The notes beneath the pieces are model-generated. The model searched no databases. It saw nothing but the letters and a program-made list of their open reading frames with translations, and was not told the origin of the DNA. Shown in pieces: positions 39,257 through 48,470 of a stretch of DNA of 64,000 nucleotides (position 1 is the stretch's first letter; the number at the start of each line of letters is the position of its first letter). Source of the stretch: Candidatus Kapaibacterium sp. (GTDB lineage Bacteria > Bacteroidota > Ignavibacteria > Kapaibacteriales > UBA4661); contig JALONG010000013.1 in assembly GCA_025455065.1 (NCBI GenBank), forward strand, positions 1-64,000, written 5' to 3'. The position numbers and the translations under genes are program-made.

Positions 39257-40555
39257 ATGAACCTACGCAAAATCCTAAGTTACCTTTGTTATCTTTGTGC
39301 CTCACAACTACTTGCTTGTGGGGTGTTGTTCTTCGGTGCGGCTGCTTTTGCCCAGCAAAACTCGACAAACCGAACCATTGTCAGCGAGCGCTTCGATACA
39401 CTGTCTGTGCGCACAACGCCCTCGTTGTGGCGCTTTGGGCTGGAAGGCAGTGCCGGTGCGGGATGGAGCATGGGTGGTGTAGAAATGGCTGCAAATGTGA
39501 ATAATGCAACCATTCGCGCTGTGTTCGCAGAACCAGAGTTCGCCGCCGTTCAATCATGGAACGCAGGAGCAACGGCATCCTTCGGACTTCTTCCCGATGT
39601 AGTCAGTATTGGCGTTGCTTTGGGCATACAGCAACAAACGTCGTATGTGCGCCATGTTCCCGTAAGTGCAGATGAATACAAACTTATACACAATGTCATC
39701 CGCTGGAACGCCCTCAAAACAAGTGTTGATGCGGAATTACACAATATTCTTTCTACACCGATTTACGCTAAAACGCGCATCCACGCGCTTTGGACGACTG
39801 AGGCTGCGGCGCAAATGAGCTATGTTCGCAATAACAGCTCACCTCCTACGAACAGCATCAATACAAGCACTCCGGCAATTCCCTTGATGCTTCCGCCAGT
39901 AATCTGCAGCATTGCCGCAGAAATTGCGTATCCGCTTCGCCCGACGATACAAGGTTTTGGCGGCATAACAGCGCAGGGGCGCTTCACGCCTACTTTTGGT
40001 ATCGAATGGCTACCAAATATCTTTTCTTCACAAAATGCCTCGTGGGGTGCATTAACACTGCGTTTGGGCTGTGCGTGGACGTTGGAAACGCTTCGTGTGG
40101 ATACATTGTCGGTGCAGCCCTTTATACGTGCCATTCCCATTGCCCTGCTGCCCGAAACACCGCTTGCAGACATCATCCGTGAGGAAGAAGGTGCGGCTGG
40201 GCGTGTTGTTTCACCGCGAGAACTCACAGTGGCAGTGCTGGAAGACCGCATAATTATTTATCGCCCTGATGATACCACATTGCGTCATGGCATCCCCGCC
40301 GAAGCGCTTGAAATATTCCGTGATGCCGTGCAGTATATCCGTTCCGGCGCTCAATGCCGCATCACGCTCACTGTCCCAACCCGCATTACAACAAGCCTTG
40401 TACCGAAAGCAGAAGCATCGTTGCGCCAAATGGGAGATTATTTGTTAAACAAAGGTATTGATAACGCAAGCATTGAAGCGGGTTTAGCGGAAAACGTGTA
40501 TAGTTCGGGTGAGGCGTGGCAACTGCACATCCGTATTGCGCGGGCTGTGCGTTGA
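39257..40555 (+). CDS. Putative exported outer-membrane protein
   Basis: About 432 residues from the ATG at 39257 (MNLRKILSYLCYL), which begins a signal peptide ending GAAAFAQ. The first ~290 residues have alternating small and aromatic residues consistent with a beta-barrel (FGLEGSAGAGWSMGG, SIGVALGIQQQTSYV, LTLRLGCAWTLETLRV). The C-terminal ~150 residues (SPRELTVAVLEDRIIIY ... LRQMGDYLLNKGIDNASIEAGLAENV) have the strand-helix-strand layout of an OmpA-like domain, but the peptidoglycan-binding Asp/Arg residues of a true OmpA motif are not visible, so this is only a resemblance. No named family. The stop is 114 nt before the hisD start. Confidence 0.55.
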   Translation: MNLRKILSYLCYLCASQLLACGVLFFGAAAFAQQNSTNRTIVSERFDTLSVRTTPSLWRFGLEGSAGAGWSMGGVEMAANVNNATIRAVFAEPEFAAVQSWNAGATASFGLLPDVVSIGVALGIQQQTSYVRHVPVSADEYKLIHNVIRWNALKTSVDAELHNILSTPIYAKTRIHALWTTEAAAQMSYVRNNSSPPTNSINTSTPAIPLMLPPVICSIAAEIAYPLRPTIQGFGGITAQGRFTPTFGIEWLPNIFSSQNASWGALTLRLGCAWTLETLRVDTLSVQPFIRAIPIALLPETPLADIIREEEGAAGRVVSPRELTVAVLEDRIIIYRPDDTTLRHGIPAEALEIFRDAVQYIRSGAQCRITLTVPTRITTSLVPKAEASLRQMGDYLLNKGIDNASIEAGLAENVYSSGEAWQLHIRIARAVR

Positions 40556-40668
40556 AGCGGTTTGTGTGTACTCCCATTGCCAAGCCCTTGCAGAATCCTT
40601 GTCTCCGTCGTATTTTAGCACTTTGTTTCACCACGTTCCTACCATTTTTCTTACGGTTGTTTGCTCGT

Positions 40669-41967
40669 ATGCAAATTATTCGCCACCCCAAGCGCTCAGA
40701 CTGGGCGCACCTTGCAGCCCGTCCAACGCTCAGTTTTGATGAAATTGAACGCCGCGTCGAACCAATAATGAGCGCCGTCAAAGAGCGCGGTGATGCTGCA
40801 TTACGCGATTTTACCCGCGAATTTGACTGCGTTGCCGAACCACATTTCCTGACGAGCGACGAAGAGTTTTCCGAAGCGGAACGCCGTCTGCCGGATGACC
40901 TCAAAGCCGCAATACGACTTGCTGCAAGTAACATTGAACGTTTTCACCAAGCGCAGTTGGAAGCGCCGGAGCGCATAGAAACGCAACCGGGTGTCGTTTG
41001 TTGGCGGAAATCCGTTCCGATTCAGCGTGTCGGGTTGTATATTCCCGGCGGCACGGCACCTCTTTTTTCCACGATTTTGATGCTTGGTGTGCCGTCAAAC
41101 ATTGCAAAAGTGCCGCATCGCATTCTTTGTACCCCGCCGCAGCCTGATAATTCCGTCCATCCGGCAATTTTGTTTGCAGCAAATTTGGTTGGTATTCGTC
41201 AGGTATTGAAAATTGGCGGTGCGCAGGCGATAGCTGCTTTGACCTTTGGTACGGAAACCATTCAAAAGGTTGATAAAATCTTCGGTCCCGGCAATCAATA
41301 CGTTACAGCAGCCAAACAACTCGCGCAACGAAGCGGCATTGCGATTGATATGCCCGCCGGACCGTCGGAAGTGGCAGTGTTAGCGGATGCAAGTTGCCGT
41401 GCGGCTTTTGTTGCTGCGGATTTACTGTCGCAAGCCGAGCATGGAGCGGACAGCCAAGTTGTTTTCATAACGACTTCGGAAGCAAGCATCCAAGAGGTTT
41501 TAGCAGAACTGGAGCGTCAGACCGCCGTTTTGCCGCGCAGTGACATTGCTCAAAAAGCGCTTGCAAACAGCCGCACTGTGCTGTTTGCGTCAATGGATGA
41601 AGCCGTAGATTTTGCCAATGAATATGCCGCCGAACACCTGATTATTGCCAGCGATGAAGCCGATGTATTGGCGGAGCGCATCGTTAATGCCGGTTCGATT
41701 TTTTTGGGGCATTATTCCCCCGAAGCAGTTGGTGATTATGCTTCCGGCACGAATCACACACTGCCCACCAACGGCTATGCACGGTCGTATAGCGGAGTTT
41801 CAGTGGACAGTTTTGTGAAGAAAATTACCTTTCAACGCCTAACTCCCGAAGGTATTGCTTCACTCGGTACGGCAGTTGAAATCTTGGCAGAAGCAGAAGG
41901 TTTGCAAGCACATCGCAACGCAGTAACAGTGCGGAAGTTGGAAATTGCGCACGGAAGCCGGCGCTGA
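40669..41967 (+). CDS. hisD: Histidinol dehydrogenase
   Basis: 432 residues from the ATG at 40669 (MQIIRHPKRSDW), matching the usual ~430; the open frame runs back to 40516 into the previous gene. HisD catalyses the last two oxidation steps of histidine biosynthesis (L-histidinol to L-histidine, with NAD). Motifs seen: RVGLYIPGGTAPLFST, GGAQAIAALTFGTE, KIFGPGNQYVTAAK, DMPAGPSEVAVLAD, LLSQAEHGADSQV (zinc ligands and active-site region), EHLII, and GDYASGTNHTLPT near the C-terminus. No other his genes are in the window, so it is separated from the normal his operon. A MITE-like element lies just downstream. Confidence 0.96.
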   Translation: MQIIRHPKRSDWAHLAARPTLSFDEIERRVEPIMSAVKERGDAALRDFTREFDCVAEPHFLTSDEEFSEAERRLPDDLKAAIRLAASNIERFHQAQLEAPERIETQPGVVCWRKSVPIQRVGLYIPGGTAPLFSTILMLGVPSNIAKVPHRILCTPPQPDNSVHPAILFAANLVGIRQVLKIGGAQAIAALTFGTETIQKVDKIFGPGNQYVTAAKQLAQRSGIAIDMPAGPSEVAVLADASCRAAFVAADLLSQAEHGADSQVVFITTSEASIQEVLAELERQTAVLPRSDIAQKALANSRTVLFASMDEAVDFANEYAAEHLIIASDEADVLAERIVNAGSIFLGHYSPEAVGDYASGTNHTLPTNGYARSYSGVSVDSFVKKITFQRLTPEGIASLGTAVEILAEAEGLQAHRNAVTVRKLEIAHGSRR

Positions 41968-41997
41968 AGCCAAGAATTAAGTATGAAGTATAAATGC

Positions 41998-42135
41998 TCA
42001 ATAGTCTGGACATTTTTTCTACGGCTCTCTAAAAATTTTGCCGAAAGCTGCATAAAACCTAGATTTTAAGTAAAAAATAGTATAACTTGAAACCCGTATA
42101 GAACCTAGGTTCTTCAAAAATGTCCAGACTATTGA
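41998..42135. mobile_element. MITE-like element, 138 bp with 20-bp perfect terminal inverted repeats
   Basis: The left end (TCAATAGTCTGGACATTTTT, 41998-42017) and right end (AAAAATGTCCAGACTATTGA, 42116-42135) are exact reverse complements. ATGC sits directly on both sides (41994-41997 and 42136-42139), which looks like a 4-bp target duplication. The ~98-bp interior is AT-rich, has no ORF and contains a small palindrome GAACCTAGGTTC. The size, perfect termini and flanking repeat suggest a non-autonomous element moved by a transposase elsewhere. An RNA hairpin acting as the hisD 3' end is an alternative. Confidence 0.65.
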
Positions 42136-42256
42136 ATGCTGAAGTATGAAACGAAGAAACGTCGTATTGGAGACGTTTTTCCGCGCTCTATTGAGTACAT
42201 CTACGAGAGCATATCCACAATTTGCGTATTCACTTTTTCCCTTTTTCCCTTTTTTT

Positions 42257-42733
42257 ATGCTGACTCCCGCAGAACGCGCCGACAGTATTGAGCGCATCAT
42301 ATCGCTTCCAAAGCGCTTAAAATCTCATGTGGAGGGCTTATCCGACGAACACCTTGACACGCCTTACCGCGACGGCGGTTGGACGGTGCGACAAGTTGTT
42401 CACCACTTAGCAGATTCGCATTTGAACGCCTACACGCGCACACGCTTGGCACTTACAGAAGACCATCCGACTATCAAACCTTACGACCAAGATGCGTGGG
42501 CTGTACAAGCCGATTATGCGCTCCCGTTGGATGCCTCGTTGAAGATATTGGAAGGTGTACACTTTCGCTGGGGAGTTCTTTGGCAAAGCGTCAGCGATGA
42601 GCAATTCGCACGGACGCTGCACCACCCTGATAACGGCACAATGAGCATTGACGACCTTTTGCGCTCGTACGCGCAGCATGGGGACAACCATCTGCAACAA
42701 ATCCGCGATTTGCGTACGCGCAAAGGGTGGTAG
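42257..42733 (+). CDS. DinB/YfiT-family putative metal-dependent transferase
   Basis: 158 residues from the ATG at 42257 (MLTPAERADSIERI); the frame runs back to 42146 without support. It is a four-helix-bundle DinB_2/YfiT-type protein, with the expected His ligand motifs HHLADSHLNAYTR and AQHGDNHLQQI and the typical GGWTVRQVVHHL segment. Relatives are bacillithiol or other thiol S-transferases and putative metal hydrolases; the substrate here is unknown. It is convergent with the histidine kinase, with only 8 nt between stops. Confidence 0.85.
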   Translation: MLTPAERADSIERIISLPKRLKSHVEGLSDEHLDTPYRDGGWTVRQVVHHLADSHLNAYTRTRLALTEDHPTIKPYDQDAWAVQADYALPLDASLKILEGVHFRWGVLWQSVSDEQFARTLHHPDNGTMSIDDLLRSYAQHGDNHLQQIRDLRTRKGW

Positions 42734-42741
42734 TTGTCGTG

Positions 42742-44871
42742 CTATTCTTCGACATCAGCAGCTTGGGGTAATTCGACCACAAAGACTGCTCCTGCCCCAA
42801 AATTACTTTCGCACCAGACTTCCCCGTTCATTGCCAAGACCATTTTTTTGACGATAGAAAGCCCCAAGCCTGTTGATTGTTCGCCACTTGTGGGTTTTGC
42901 CGAAAGTCGTTGAAACTTCCCAAAGAGTTTTTTCATATCGTCATCCGACAAGCCCGGACCTTCGTCCTGGACCTCAATTCTCATGCAGGTTTTCGTGGGA
43001 TGGTGTTGGACTGTTATGCCGTTTGTACTCGCGCTGCTTTTACCATTTCGCGCAGCTGTCCAGGCACGTTCTCCGTAAATCCGAAACCAGACATTCTTGT
43101 TGCCGGGCGAGTATTTAAGAGCATTAGAGACGAGATTGTCCATAACCTGAAGCACCGCCGTTTGGTCGCCCAAACAGTCGCCGTCAGTAAAACTCTCAAA
43201 ATGGAGTTGGACGTTCTTCGCTTCAGCACGAGCGTTATATTCCTCGAAAACCGAATAGGCAGCAACGGAGAGGTTAAACGGCGTAATATCCAGCGTGATA
43301 CCGCCGCGTTCAATAGCGTTCACATTCAGCAGGTTACTGATAATGCGTGAAAGTTGGTCGGACGAGGAAATAATCGTGCTGGTAAAGCGCTGATGCTCTT
43401 CTTGGGAAATTTTCTGCTCGTGCAGAAGTTGAGCAAGTAGTTTAATGGACAAAATCGGGCTTTTCAAATCATGCGCAACAATGCCGAGAAACTCGTTCTT
43501 TTCGTTATTAAGTTCTTCCAAATGCTGATTTTTAGTGGCGATTTCCAGATTGGCGGATTCCAATTCCGTGTTTTTGTGTTGAAGCTGCAATTCCGAGCGC
43601 CGTTTTATGCGGTATCCGTTGGCAAGCAAGCCAACAATCGCCACACCCAGCACAAAACCTACGGCGAGGAAGAGTAATTGTTGATTTTGCAGTTGAAGTT
43701 GCTGGGTTTGTAATTGTAATTGCTGGTCGCGTATTTGCTTGTCTTGCGTGAGGGTGCGGATAGAATCTTCCTTGCGTTTGAGTTCATACCCCCGCACGGC
43801 AGATGCCAAGAGTTTATCGCTTTCTTCGCTGAAAATAGAGTCTTTCAGCACGTTATCGCGTTGAGCGTATTCGAGTGCAAGTTGATAATTGCCCAAACTT
43901 TTGTAAATATCGGACAAGATTGCGTACGAATTTTGCCGAAGTGGTCGCAAGCCTGATTCTTGGGCTATTTGCAGTGCTTTTTCGACATTTGCTAAGGCTT
44001 GCGCATACTGCTGTTTACCTGAATATGCAATAGCAACATTGTTGTACAAATCTCCAAGCGTGGTTCTATCAACATTGGCGGAGAACTGCATGAAAATACG
44101 CTCTGTGCCGTGAAAATATTCGAGTGCTTTGTCATCATAGCCAAGATTGATATAAGCAATTCCGATGCCGTTAAGTGCAAACGCAACGCCCATAGAATCA
44201 CCAAACTCGCGGTGCAGCATAAGAGCTTTTTCGTGAAACGTTACGGCAACTCTGTCGTTACCATTGTCCGAATATAAACTTGCAAGATTGCCGAGCGTCT
44301 TTGCCAATCCTCGTTTGTCGCCAATGTTTGTGTAAATTTGCCGCGCTTTTTCGTACATTTCCAACGATTGCCCGTTGTTCCCGCGTTTGCTGTACGCAAT
44401 GGCCAGCGCATTGAGCGTTGTTCCGACACGCTCCATACGTTGCAGTTCTTCGTAGGCTTTCAGCGCTTCGAGGTAATCCTGAATAGCGCGGTCGTAATTG
44501 CCTTGTTGGGTGTGGATATTGCCCATATTGCTTGCAGCTTCGGCGATTCCCGCTTTGTAACGCAGTTCTCGGGCATATTTACGTGCTTGTTCGCAGTAAT
44601 CAAGCGCTTTGAAGGGGTTCGATGTTCGGTATTCCGCAGCAACATTATTCAGCAAATTCACAAATGCCGTATCCACGATATTTCCCCATTCTCGGCGGAT
44701 GGCGTTAATCACTGTTTCAAGGCTGTCGCTTCGTTTTTGCTGGGCGTGTGCGCTTGTTATTGTACAAACTATGCTCAACAACACAATGCTGATAACAAAA
44801 AGCAGCGAGAAAATACGTTCCCGTTGCAAAAGCAAAAAAGAATAAATATGTCGAAAACAGTGTGTCATCAA
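42742..44871 (-). CDS. TPR-containing sensor histidine kinase
   Basis: 709 residues: N-terminal signal or anchor helix, then about six TPR repeats (for example AASNMGNIHTQQGNYDRAIQDYLEALKAYE), one transmembrane helix (LLFLAVGFVLGVAIVGLLANGY, around residues 405-427), a coiled coil, a HisKA domain with the phospho-acceptor His in GIVAHDLKSP (about residue 467), and an HATPase_c domain (N box NLVSNALKYSPGN, G1 DEGPGLSDDD, G2 GLGLSIVKKM). The TPR region is likely periplasmic and the sensor. Divergently oriented from a LuxR-type response regulator 278 nt away, which is probably its partner. Confidence 0.92.
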   Translation of the reverse strand: MMTHCFRHIYSFLLLQRERIFSLLFVISIVLLSIVCTITSAHAQQKRSDSLETVINAIRREWGNIVDTAFVNLLNNVAAEYRTSNPFKALDYCEQARKYARELRYKAGIAEAASNMGNIHTQQGNYDRAIQDYLEALKAYEELQRMERVGTTLNALAIAYSKRGNNGQSLEMYEKARQIYTNIGDKRGLAKTLGNLASLYSDNGNDRVAVTFHEKALMLHREFGDSMGVAFALNGIGIAYINLGYDDKALEYFHGTERIFMQFSANVDRTTLGDLYNNVAIAYSGKQQYAQALANVEKALQIAQESGLRPLRQNSYAILSDIYKSLGNYQLALEYAQRDNVLKDSIFSEESDKLLASAVRGYELKRKEDSIRTLTQDKQIRDQQLQLQTQQLQLQNQQLLFLAVGFVLGVAIVGLLANGYRIKRRSELQLQHKNTELESANLEIATKNQHLEELNNEKNEFLGIVAHDLKSPILSIKLLAQLLHEQKISQEEHQRFTSTIISSSDQLSRIISNLLNVNAIERGGITLDITPFNLSVAAYSVFEEYNARAEAKNVQLHFESFTDGDCLGDQTAVLQVMDNLVSNALKYSPGNKNVWFRIYGERAWTAARNGKSSASTNGITVQHHPTKTCMRIEVQDEGPGLSDDDMKKLFGKFQRLSAKPTSGEQSTGLGLSIVKKMVLAMNGEVWCESNFGAGAVFVVELPQAADVEE

Positions 44872-45149
44872 AGGAACAATGTGAGGAATTGTTAGCTTTT
44901 CAGAGGAAAAGTGCGTTTTGCTTTTGTGTCCAAAAACGTGAGAAAGAAATATCGTTGTAACGTATAAATCTAGGAAAATGTACGAACTTTCACTAAATTC
45001 GGCAATATATTTTGCAATTTGTCACAGCATAATGCCTGTGTCTGAGATTGCCGCGCTGTTTGTGCTGTTATGTTCATCTTCGCTTTTATGCGGCTTTTAA
45101 GCAAAGTATATCCTCTTCTCATTTGTTCATTTCCGAACCTTAGCAGAAT

Positions 45150-45818
45150 ATGTATCAAGGCGACACTATCAATGTCTTTGTTACCGATGACCATGAGGCA
45201 GTGCGATTTGCGCTGGAATCTTGGATAAAAACGAAAGCCGGCGACGAAAAACCCTTTATCAACCTCGTCGGAACGGCTTCATCAGGCGCAGAAACGCTCA
45301 CCGCGTTCAAAACGCTCAAGCCCGATGTGTTACTTGTGGATATGCAACTTGCCGACACGACCGGCTTGGAAGTGATTAAATCCCTCCGTCAAAAAGGCAT
45401 GACGAGCGATAAACTCAGTATTCTCGCCATGACCGGCAATGAGAACGTTTCGGTACATGACATTTTGGCGAGTGGTGCCAACGGTTATCTTTCCAAAGCT
45501 GAATCCGGCGACACGTTTATTAATGCCATTCGCTGGATTGCCGACCATCCCAGCGAACTGTGGCTGAGTTCCAGTGTTGCCCAGCAACTTGTGGTTATTG
45601 ATCACGCCTTAAATTCTGCGGGAATTACGCCCGTTGAGCGGAATGTCCTGCGTCTTATTCGGCTTCCAAACAAGGAAATTGCGGAACTTCTGAACATAAG
45701 TGAAGGTACGGTCAAAAATTATATCTCCAGTATTTACCAAAAACTCAACGTTGGTTCACGACTGGAAGCCACAAAATTCGCATCTAAAATCGGGCTCATC
45801 CCTTCCGCGCAGCGATAA
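45150..45818 (+). CDS. NarL/FixJ (LuxR)-family response regulator
   Basis: 222 residues. The N-terminal receiver domain has the acidic pair (VTDDHEAVR), the phospho-acceptor Asp in VLLVDMQLAD, the Thr in AMTGNEN and the Lys in GYLSKAE. The C-terminal HTH_LuxR domain (LIRLPNKEIAELLNISEGTVKNYISSIYQKLNVGSRLEA) binds DNA. It is divergent from the TPR histidine kinase, so the two likely form a two-component system; the 278-nt shared region may contain their operators. Targets unknown. Confidence 0.92.
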   Translation: MYQGDTINVFVTDDHEAVRFALESWIKTKAGDEKPFINLVGTASSGAETLTAFKTLKPDVLLVDMQLADTTGLEVIKSLRQKGMTSDKLSILAMTGNENVSVHDILASGANGYLSKAESGDTFINAIRWIADHPSELWLSSSVAQQLVVIDHALNSAGITPVERNVLRLIRLPNKEIAELLNISEGTVKNYISSIYQKLNVGSRLEATKFASKIGLIPSAQR

Positions 45819-45892
45819 CAAACACAAGGCAAGTATTAAAAAGCATCAATGCCTGCCAAAGTGCATTCATATTCACTTTTTTCAGCTATTTC

Positions 45893-46534
45893 ATGCTCAC
45901 TATCGAAGATTGGGGCTTAATTAATTATCACGATGCGTGGGAGCGCCAGCGTCATTTGCAAGGTCGAATTCAAGCGGGTGCCAAAGACAGTACCCTTGTT
46001 TTTTGCCAACATCCAAGCGTTATTACTATCGGCAAAGCTGGCAGCCGCGACAACATCGTACTTCCGCAAACGCAATGGAATGAACGCGGCGTGGAAGTTG
46101 TGAATGTGAATCGTGGTGGCGACGTAACACTGCATAATCCCGGGCAGCTTGTCGGGTACACGCTTTTTCGCCTGAGTGATTTTCAGGAAGATTTACATTG
46201 GTTCTTGCGGGAAATCGAAGAATGTATCATCGAAACGATTGCGGAATTTGGCTTGACAGGTGTGCGCGTGGAAGGTTTGACGGGAGTTTGGCTGGAACAT
46301 TACCGAAAAGTCTGCGCTATCGGGATTCACTGCGCCCGTTGGGTTACCTCACACGGGTTTGCGCTAAATGTCGAGAATGATTTGAGCGAATTTTCGTACA
46401 TTATTCCATGCGGTATTCACGATAAAGATGTAACATCTATTCAGCGAGAACGCGAAAAAAAATCGCAAACACCCGTGTCGTTGGAAGATGTTCAAAACAT
46501 TTGCACAAGGCGGTTTATTGCGCATTTTATGTGA
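45893..46534 (+). CDS. lipB: Octanoyl-[acyl-carrier-protein]:protein N-octanoyltransferase
   Basis: 213 residues, typical for LipB. It transfers octanoate from ACP to lipoyl domains (such as those of the E2 protein at 27.5-29.3 kb), the first step of endogenous lipoate synthesis. Family motifs: CQHPSVITIGKAG, NRGGDVTLHNPGQLVGY, RKVCAIGIHCARWVTSHGFALNV with the catalytic Lys, and FSYIIPCGI with the catalytic Cys. No lipA gene is adjacent. It is followed by tRNA-Gly. Confidence 0.95.
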   Translation: MLTIEDWGLINYHDAWERQRHLQGRIQAGAKDSTLVFCQHPSVITIGKAGSRDNIVLPQTQWNERGVEVVNVNRGGDVTLHNPGQLVGYTLFRLSDFQEDLHWFLREIEECIIETIAEFGLTGVRVEGLTGVWLEHYRKVCAIGIHCARWVTSHGFALNVENDLSEFSYIIPCGIHDKDVTSIQREREKKSQTPVSLEDVQNICTRRFIAHFM

Positions 46535-46655
46535 TTTTTTTTTACAAAAACTGAAAAATTATTTGCATACTACATTTCAATGTCGTAATTTTGGACTCAC
46601 TTAAAAAAACAACGGTAAAACCTCGCTGCATTTTTAAGTGTCTTTGACAGTACAA

Positions 46656-46727
46656 GCGGGAATAGCTCAGTGGTAGAGCGTCACCTTGCCAAGGTGAATG
46701 TCGCGAGTTCGAGCCTCGTTTCCCGCT
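46656..46727 (+). tRNA. tRNA-Gly, anticodon GCC
   Basis: A complete cloverleaf can be folded: acceptor GCGGGAA / TTCCCGC, D arm GCTC-AGTGGTA-GAGC, anticodon stem TCACC / GGTGA with loop TTGCCAA (anticodon GCC at 46688-46690), TpsiC arm GCGAG-TTCGAGC-CTCGT, and discriminator T. CCA is not encoded, so it is added after transcription. Reads GGC and GGU codons. Confidence 0.97.
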
Positions 46728-46762
46728 CTTCGGTCGCACGACCGAAATCCTCTTTATGCTGC

Positions 46763-46810
46763 ATGCCTTGTCATCAAATCCCCCCGGTGGCGAGGCATTT
46801 TTGTTTTTTG
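46763..46810 (+). terminator. Terminator downstream of tRNA-Gly
   Basis: ATGCCTTG (46763-46770) pairs with CGAGGCAT (46791-46798) with one G-T pair, over a 20-nt loop; a T-rich run follows (TTTTGTTTTTTG). Confidence 0.65.
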
Positions 46811-46927
46811 TCTGTTCGTTGTGCATCATTCGGCTGCAAAAGCAGATTGTATGCGCCTTGGTGAGAACCAATGCTTTGAGAATCAAATGCTCTGAGAATC
46901 AATACTGAAGTATTTCTTTTTCTGTCC

Positions 46928-47506
46928 ATGAATCCAAAATCGCAACTTATCCCCCATTCACTGGCGATTCAAGTCGCAGAACCGCATGAACACTCATCAC
47001 GTGTGCCGCTTATCGGGATTATTATGGGCAGCGATTCAGATTTACCAACAATGCAAGAAGCCGCGCACGTCTGCATCGAATTTGGCGTATCATTTGAAAT
47101 TCGTGTCATTTCTGCACATCGCACTCCTGCCGATATGGCGGAATACGCCTCAAACGCCCACACACGAGGCTTGCGGGTAATTGTCGCCGGAGCGGGCGGC
47201 GCAGCGCATTTACCGGGTATGGTGGCTGCATACTCGCCGTTGCCGGTGATTGGTGTGCCGATTCTCTCCAAAGCGCTTTCCGGCGTGGATTCGCTGCTTT
47301 CGATTGTGCAGATGCCCGCAGGAGTACCTGTGGCAACCGTTGCTATTGGTGCGGGAAAAAATGCGGGTTTGCTGGCAGTACAGATGCTTGCGGCGTTTGA
47401 TGAAGATTTACAAACCAAAGTTATTGCTTACAAAGAGCGCATGGCAGAAGAATCCCGTCAGAAAAATCATGGTCTCTCCGCAGCAGGGCTTACGCCGCTT
47501 GAATAG
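46928..47506 (+). CDS. purE: N5-carboxyaminoimidazole ribonucleotide mutase
   Basis: 192 residues. PurE converts N5-CAIR to CAIR in purine biosynthesis. Motifs: [72 protein letters not shown] and [11 protein letters not shown] ~25-residue N-terminal stretch precedes the core. No purK is next to it; a GIN-domain protein follows 70 nt later on the same strand. Confidence 0.95.
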   Translation: MNPKSQLIPHSLAIQVAEPHEHSSRVPLIGIIMGSDSDLPTMQEAAHVCIEFGVSFEIRVISAHRTPADMAEYASNAHTRGLRVIVAGAGGAAHLPGMVAAYSPLPVIGVPILSKALSGVDSLLSIVQMPAGVPVATVAIGAGKNAGLLAVQMLAAFDEDLQTKVIAYKERMAEESRQKNHGLSAAGLTPLE

Positions 47507-47576
47507 TGCAAATTCAAGCAATAATTCTGCAACTTTTCGCCCATTAGCGCGTAGATTTACGAAACACAATCTGTGA

Positions 47577-48407
47577 ATGTTTTTTGAACGCTTTCTACTT
47601 TCAGCCATGCACCGCTCCATCATTTCCTTCGTACTGACCGTTGCTATTGTTTTTGTTGCAAAAACTTCTGCGCTCAGTTTTCAAGCCCCCCAAACACCTC
47701 CAGCGCCCCAGTCAGCGACGTTTGCTCACCGCGCTCCTAAAGCATTTGCACCCAACGCGCCTACCGTAAACGCACCGGAGCATCTTGCCGCACATTCCGC
47801 CGCAACACACAAAAACAATAACGAAGACGGCACGGAAGAAGTCGTAGAGCGCCGCTCACTCTCGAAGCCCTTTACCGCCATTAGCATTGCCGGCGGCGGT
47901 ATCACCGTCGAACTTACTTGCCAACAAGAGCCAAAATTAGAGATTGTCGGCGAACCCGAAGCTGTCAAAACGCTTGACACAGACATCAGCGACGGACGTT
48001 TGGAAATTTCCGGTGCTGCATGGAAGTATGGTAAAAAAGCGATTGTGGTGCGCGTTTCAACGCCGTCAGTAAATGATATTGAAATGTCGGGTGCAAATAT
48101 TTTGAAAGCAACTCGCATCAGCACTGATGTTTTAACGGTAGAACTGAGCGGTGCGTGTGTTATGGAAGCATCGGGCAAAGTGAAAAAATTGCGCATGGAA
48201 GTTGCCGGAGCGTCGGTCGTGAATGTGAAAGATTTGATTGCCGAAAAAGTTATCGTGGAAGCAGACGGCGCTTGCAAGGCGATAGTGTATGCGGAAAAAT
48301 ATCTCTCCGCAACCGTCTCCGGCGTATCAAAAGTGCTGTATGTCGGTGAACCTAAAGAAATTAGTAAAGATGTCTGCGGCTTGGCAAAAGTTAGTCCGAT
48401 GAAATAA
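47577..48407 (+). CDS. Exported GIN-domain (DUF2807) protein
   Basis: 276 residues from 47577 (ATG at 47607 gives a cleaner signal peptide, MHRSIISFVLTVAIVF). After a Pro/Ala-rich segment the DUF2807/GIN domain begins (RSLSKPFTAISIAGGGITVELTCQQEPKLEIVGE) and continues as short repeated strands (VNDIEMSGANILKAT, LTVELSGACVMEASG, LRMEVAGASVVNVK), the beta-solenoid pattern typical of putative auto-transporter adhesin head GIN proteins in Bacteroidota. Function unknown, envelope location likely. It is a clearer GIN protein than the one at 26.5 kb. A 17-bp hairpin 90 nt beyond its stop may end its transcript. Confidence 0.82.
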   Translation: MFFERFLLSAMHRSIISFVLTVAIVFVAKTSALSFQAPQTPPAPQSATFAHRAPKAFAPNAPTVNAPEHLAAHSAATHKNNNEDGTEEVVERRSLSKPFTAISIAGGGITVELTCQQEPKLEIVGEPEAVKTLDTDISDGRLEISGAAWKYGKKAIVVRVSTPSVNDIEMSGANILKATRISTDVLTVELSGACVMEASGKVKKLRMEVAGASVVNVKDLIAEKVIVEADGACKAIVYAEKYLSATVSGVSKVLYVGEPKEISKDVCGLAKVSPMK

Positions 48408-48470
48408 TTGATATTCGAGATTCTCGCCGCAACAGCACTTGCCTCACAAGCCCCTCACTTGCTCGGCAGT

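Noticed and set aside
48408-48470. TTG at 48408 as the start of the SpoIIE-propeller gene
   Set aside because: It directly abuts the stop of the GIN gene and adds a stretch that would push the signal peptide about 50 residues from the N-terminus.
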